A stretch of DNA of 9,137 nucleotides from Clostridia bacterium. Lineage in GTDB: Bacteria; Bacillota; Clostridia; Christensenellales; Borkfalkiaceae. A program made the position numbers and the translations under genes. The notes beneath the pieces are model-generated. The model did not search any database. It was not told the DNA's origin and saw only the letters and a list, made by a program, of their open reading frames with translations. The stretch is from assembly GCA_900766495.1 (NCBI GenBank), contig CAAFVM010000007.1, forward strand, positions 1 through 9,137, read 5' to 3'. Shown here piece after piece: positions 6,645-9,137 of this stretch (position 1 is the stretch's first letter; each line of letters opens with the position of its first letter).

Positions 6645-6697
6645 GGTCTTTCTTCTTTCCCCGCGGCAGGGCGTATGCAGACAAAAACTCCGAGCTC

Positions 6698-7780
6698 TTA
6701 CAGTTTGTCCTTTAAAAAAGCGGCGAGGCGTTCTCCCCAGATTTTAGCGCCCTGTTCGTTGGGGTGACCGCCGAATTTAGCCATTGCGGGCGTGGCGGGG
6801 TCGCTTAACAAAGGCGCGTCGTCGAACACGGCGTAAACCTTTTTGGCAATTTCGGTTTTAATATAATTGTTAAGCTTAAAATAATTTTCGGCAAACTCGC
6901 CAGTAAAATCGAACGGCGGAATGGTTTGAAAAATAACCTTTTTCCCTTGCAAAATTTCAACTATTTTATCAAGCGAATTGCGGATTTCTTCATATGACGG
7001 AACCTTAAAAATATCGTTCACGCCGTAGCAAACTATAACCGTTTGGCAATTTTTAACCTTATCAGCCCAAGCTCCGTTCGTAGCCGCGTCGCCGCCCCTG
7101 CCGAAACCTATCCCGAGGTTCCAGAACGAATAATCGGCGCCTAAAATTTTAGCGCAAACGGCGCAATAGTTGGCATAAGAATCGTCGGGGCAACCTATGC
7201 CCTGAGTTATACTGTCGCCCCAAAAAGCCACAAGCGACTTAACCTCGCGCTCGGCGCCCACCATCGACGGAAGCGGCACGTATTTATTCGGCGACGCGCC
7301 CTCCCCGCTCGCATTATCGGCGCGGTAGGTTAAGATAACGTTTTCATAGTGGCAAGGTATTTTTTCTCCGCTGAAAACCATTTTTACGCACAAATACTCG
7401 TCGTCCGAAATACACAGTTCAACGGGGTCGGTGCAAAATTTCGCGTCGGGCAAAACGTTCAGTTCTTCCTGCCCGTCGAACGTAAGTTTTACCGATTTTC
7501 CGCCGCCGTTTAAAATTTCTTCGGTAGATTTGCCTATAATAGCCCAAAGCCCGTGAATTTTCCAGTTGCCGCACGGATAGTTACATTTAGTAAAACTGCC
7601 GTCGGCAAAAGTTCCGTCTAACGTGTTGGTAAAATAAAGCGAATAATTGAATTTTCCGCTTTTAAAAACGCGATAAAAAGCATATCCCGTTGAAATTTCG
7701 GGCGAATCGAAATAAGTCTGATTAGAAGTTCCCGCCAAAGTGTTGGAAGAAAACCGTTTAAAAAATTCGTTTGTATTCAT
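6698..7780 (-). CDS. SGNH/GDSL-type hydrolase with N-terminal beta-rich domain
   Basis: A 360-residue two-part protein. Residues 182-360 are an SGNH hydrolase domain, an esterase/acetylhydrolase fold. Block I is FWGDSITQG (186-194) with nucleophile S190; block II Gly lies in the NLGIGFGRGGDA region (221-231); block III is YGVND (252-256) with N255; block V His is H339 in GGHPNEQG. Residues 1-180 are of the kind found in front of SGNH domains in carbohydrate esterases and look beta-rich, with many aromatics. There is no signal peptide or membrane helix, so a cytoplasmic site is likely. The Asp normally three residues before the catalytic His (DxxH) is absent: position 336 is Phe. The start has AAGGA 5 bases upstream. 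It lies 71 bases downstream of the flavoprotein gene in the same direction, possibly one operon. Substrate unknown; acetylated sugars are a reasonable guess. Confidence 0.88.
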   Translation of the reverse strand: MNTNEFFKRFSSNTLAGTSNQTYFDSPEISTGYAFYRVFKSGKFNYSLYFTNTLDGTFADGSFTKCNYPCGNWKIHGLWAIIGKSTEEILNGGGKSVKLTFDGQEELNVLPDAKFCTDPVELCISDDEYLCVKMVFSGEKIPCHYENVILTYRADNASGEGASPNKYVPLPSMVGAEREVKSLVAFWGDSITQGIGCPDDSYANYCAVCAKILGADYSFWNLGIGFGRGGDAATNGAWADKVKNCQTVIVCYGVNDIFKVPSYEEIRNSLDKIVEILQGKKVIFQTIPPFDFTGEFAENYFKLNNYIKTEIAKKVYAVFDDAPLLSDPATPAMAKFGGHPNEQGAKIWGERLAAFLKDKL

Positions 7781-7797
7781 AAAATCCTTGCGCCGAA

Positions 7798-7821
7798 AAG
7801 CTTATAAAAACATATAAACTT
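7798..7821 (-). other. Stem-loop between the flavoprotein and SGNH genes
   Basis: On the minus strand AAGTTTATA and TATAAGCTT form a 9-bp stem (one G-T wobble) with a 6-nt loop, followed by only a short TTTT. It could weakly terminate the upstream flavoprotein transcript or separate expression of the two genes. A TTTACC...TTATAA promoter-like pair 17 bases apart overlaps it, but this is weak. Confidence 0.35.
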
Positions 7822-7851
7822 ATCGGTAAAAATTTAGTTTATTATATTAAA

Positions 7852-8469
7852 TTAGCGTATAAAATTCGTAGCAACGCGTTTTTCTTTTTCGGGCAAACCG
7901 TACGCTTGTTTACCGAGTTTAATACTTTTCATTAAAAACGCCATGTTTCGCGCCAACACGCGCATGGTTTGCTTTCCCTCTTCGTCGAGTTCGGCCTCGC
8001 CCTCGCTTCTGCCGTGAATGCTGTTCCAGTAGCAACTTGAAGCCACGGGCATACCGCTTATGGTAAAGTATTTATTAAGTTCGTCGAACGTTGCCGAACA
8101 GCCGCCGCGCCTTGCGCACACCACGCTCGCGCCCACTTTCATGGTTTTATCGAACCGAGTGCTGTAAAAAAGGCGGTCTAAACAAGCGATTAACGTTGCG
8201 TTAGCCGAAGCGTAATACACAGGGCTTGCAACAATCAACCCATCGGCTTCTTCGAACTTGGGCGCAAGTTGATTTACAATATCGTTAAAAACGCATTTGC
8301 CGTTTTCATAGCATTTGCCGCACGCAATGCAACCGCGCACGTCATTATTGCCTATTTGCACGGTTTCTACGTCTATACCCTCGCCTTTTAAAACCGTTTC
8401 GATTTCGCGCACTGCGACCGACGTATTTCCGTTAATTCGGGGGCTGCCGTTTAAAATTAAAACTTTCAT
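7852..8469 (-). CDS. Flavodoxin-fold NAD(P)H-dependent reductase, iron-sulfur flavoprotein-like
   Basis: A 205-residue flavodoxin-like protein. The FMN phosphate loop is GSPRINGNT at 8-16, and a second cofactor loop is SPVYYASANATL at 82-93. Between them is a compact cysteine cluster, C47-x2-C50-x2-C53-x5-C59. This fits the CX2CX2CX4-7C motif known from the iron-sulfur flavoproteins (Isf), where it holds a 4Fe-4S cluster. It therefore probably moves electrons between a reduced carrier and FMN in the cytoplasm. Many Bacillota relatives are labelled only 'NADPH-dependent FMN reductase' or 'flavodoxin family protein'. The start is well supported by AAGGAG (8475-8480 on the minus strand) 5 bases before the ATG, and a near-consensus promoter lies about 47 bases upstream. 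Physiological partner and substrate are unknown. Confidence 0.9.
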   Translation of the reverse strand: MKVLILNGSPRINGNTSVAVREIETVLKGEGIDVETVQIGNNDVRGCIACGKCYENGKCVFNDIVNQLAPKFEEADGLIVASPVYYASANATLIACLDRLFYSTRFDKTMKVGASVVCARRGGCSATFDELNKYFTISGMPVASSCYWNSIHGRSEGEAELDEEGKQTMRVLARNMAFLMKSIKLGKQAYGLPEKEKRVATNFIR

Positions 8470-8515
8470 AGTTTCTCCTTTAAGGCGCTACGCTCTTCGC
8501 ACTTTATACTTTATT

Positions 8516-8543
8516 ATTATATATTATTTTTTTATTTAGTCAA
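8516..8543 (-). promoter_or_regulatory. Strong sigma-A promoter for the flavoprotein gene
   Basis: On the minus strand TTGACT (8538-8543), a 16-base AT-only spacer and a perfect TATAAT (8516-8521). Transcription would begin near 8509, giving a leader of about 40 nt. This is the best promoter match in the window, which suggests high or inducible expression; no palindromic operator overlaps it. Confidence 0.8.
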
Positions 8544-8585
8544 CAGATAAAATAAAAAACGCACAAAAATAAACCGAAAATGCAA

Positions 8586-8618
8586 AAATAGCGACAGCCG
8601 TGAAGACGTCCGCTATTT
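8586..8618. terminator. Hairpin with 8-bp perfect stem, possible terminator
   Basis: AAATAGCG (8586-8593) pairs with CGCTATTT (8611-8618); AC and GT can extend the stem past a bulged C. On the plus strand it is followed by CTATTTTTAT, on the minus strand by TTTGCATTTT. No gene is seen that clearly ends here, but on the minus strand it would shield the flavoprotein promoter from read-through. Confidence 0.45.
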
Positions 8619-8661
8619 CTATTTTTATATTACAGTTTTGATTTAATAAAATTAATTTTTT

Positions 8662-8728
8662 CTGCGGCGCAACGCGGTATAACACGCAAACGCCAAAACG
8701 CACGTTAAGCTTAACAACGCGCCCGCAG
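8662..8728. other. Long-range GC-rich stem enclosing a 12-bp palindrome
   Basis: CTGCGGCGC (8662-8670) can pair with GCGCCCGCAG (8719-8728) in 9 base pairs with one bulged C. The enclosed loop contains the perfect palindrome GTTAAGCTTAAC (8704-8715). It lies directly before the strong hairpin at 8742-8776, in otherwise AT-rich DNA. This could be the body of a small RNA, but no coding or known RNA family is recognised. Confidence 0.35.
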
Positions 8729-8741
8729 CGATAATAAAACA

Positions 8742-8776
8742 AAAAAACGCAAGACCTGCCGAATCTTGCGTTTTTT
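8742..8776. terminator. Bidirectional intrinsic terminator
   Basis: A perfect 13-bp stem: an A-run plus ACGCAAGA (8742-8754) pairs with TCTTGCGT plus a T-run (8764-8776), around a 9-nt loop. On the plus strand the stem ends in TTTTTT-G-TTTT; on the minus strand in a run of seven T's then GTTTT. Both orientations meet the classic terminator pattern. No convincing gene ends at it on either side, so it is an orphan unless a small RNA is made here or a gene beyond the window reads leftward into it. Confidence 0.7.
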
Positions 8777-8878
8777 GTTTTGTAGTTTTTTCGCGCTGCT
8801 TTTGCAGATTTCTAATTAAACCTTTTCAAGCTATCCCGCACGTAATATATATTAAAGACATTAAAAAGAATGTTCGAA

Positions 8879-8906
8879 TTTACGTAAAATTTACAAAAAC
8901 TATACT
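8879..8906 (+). promoter_or_regulatory. Promoter candidate facing the hairpin-rich right edge
   Basis: TTTACG (8879-8884), a 16-base spacer and TATACT (8901-8906) on the plus strand, each close to consensus. Transcription would start near 8913 and run into the structured segment beginning at 8951. AT-rich DNA gives chance matches, so confidence is low. Confidence 0.35.
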
Positions 8907-8950
8907 TTTATCAGGTTGTTATTTTTATAAAAACATGTAAAATTTAATCA

Positions 8951-9137
8951 TAGTGATTCCATTCGTCATCACTAACTATTTTAGCGGGAATAAATCGGTT
9001 TTTGCTGTGTTAAACTCACATCAACGTACATTAAGTACGATTTCGGTCGTTTGCCTTGCAAAAACCGTGCCGCAAGACGGCGATTTCTTCTCCGCAAAAA
9101 CGACCCGTTGGCAACCTCGGTTCTGCCATCTTTAGGG
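8951..9137. other. Structured non-coding segment running off the window
   Basis: The local base composition changes from very AT-rich (8780-8950) to GC-richer here. Inverted repeats follow one another: TAGTGAT/ATCACTA (8951-8957 with 8968-8974); CGGTTTTTGC/GCAAAAACCG (8996-9005 with 9058-9067), a perfect 10-bp stem; inside it TGTG/CACA (9006-9009 with 9017-9020, 7-nt loop) and CGTAC/GTACG (9025-9029 with 9035-9039); then GCCG/CGGC (9069-9072 with 9078-9081). Short frames are open on both strands: 8953-9135 on plus, and 8981 to the edge on minus. None shows a recognisable protein or a ribosome binding site. It may be a structured RNA, a dispersed repeat, or the tail of a gene lying to the right. 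Confidence 0.4.

Noticed and set aside
1..6670. Composite transposon with the inverted repeats as its ends
   Set aside because: The enclosed genes are housekeeping (leuS) and there is no transposase or target-site duplication visible; independent insertions of a dispersed repeat explain it better.
6496..6684. A 62-codon minus-strand open frame across the repeats
   Set aside because: It is a translation of the dispersed repeat (TGTCATTCCGAGCG module) with no ribosome binding site; such repeats often produce false proteins.
8536..8742. A 68-codon minus-strand open frame
   Set aside because: It starts with TTG inside the terminator A/T-run, crosses hairpins, and overlaps the flavoprotein promoter; no ribosome binding site.
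8953..9135. A 60-codon plus-strand open frame and overlapping minus-strand frames at the right edge
   Set aside because: No ribosome binding site. Frames on both strands are open at once over a hairpin-rich stretch, which fits a repeat or RNA better than a gene. A true minus-strand gene entering from the right cannot be excluded.

Overview
The window looks like an ordinary chromosomal stretch from a low-to-mid-GC bacterium, most likely an uncultured Bacillota/Clostridia member. The pointers are the YitT/DUF2179 membrane protein, the CmpB-type (PF06541) membrane protein, a Clostridia-like LeuS and strong GGAGG-type ribosome binding sites. This assignment is inference from gene content only. 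There are six confident protein genes and no rRNA, tRNA, CRISPR array or transposase.

Layout. Positions 1-324 hold no gene, only interspersed repeats and hairpins at the 3' end of a leftward YitT-family gene (325-1272). Back-to-back promoters at about 1374-1401 (leftward) and 1454-1482 (rightward) separate it from leuS (1548-3986). leuS is followed by an M18 aminopeptidase (4040-5305) and a PF06541 five-helix membrane protein (5424-6332) that has its own promoter and ends in a clear hairpin terminator. Positions 6333-6697, between convergent gene ends, hold inverted copies of the repeats seen at the left edge. On the other side are two leftward genes: an SGNH/GDSL hydrolase (6698-7780), and upstream of it an iron-sulfur-flavoprotein-like reductase (7852-8469) behind a near-consensus promoter. 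Positions 8470-9137 are non-coding as far as I can see. They contain two strong hairpins and, from about 8880, a promoter-like sequence leading into a hairpin-rich segment that runs off the window.

Function. The genes do not form an obvious pathway. leuS is housekeeping; the aminopeptidase may recycle amino acids from peptides; the two membrane proteins are of unknown substrate; the SGNH esterase and the flavoprotein are probably cytoplasmic accessory enzymes. I found no convincing new defence, biosynthetic or mobile system. The most notable non-coding signals are (1) a composite repeat family in inverted orientation on either side of the 325-6332 block, always at gene 3' ends, (2) a 16-nt motif shared between a left-edge spacer and a terminator stem, with a diverged copy over a promoter, and (3) the structured segment 8879-9137.
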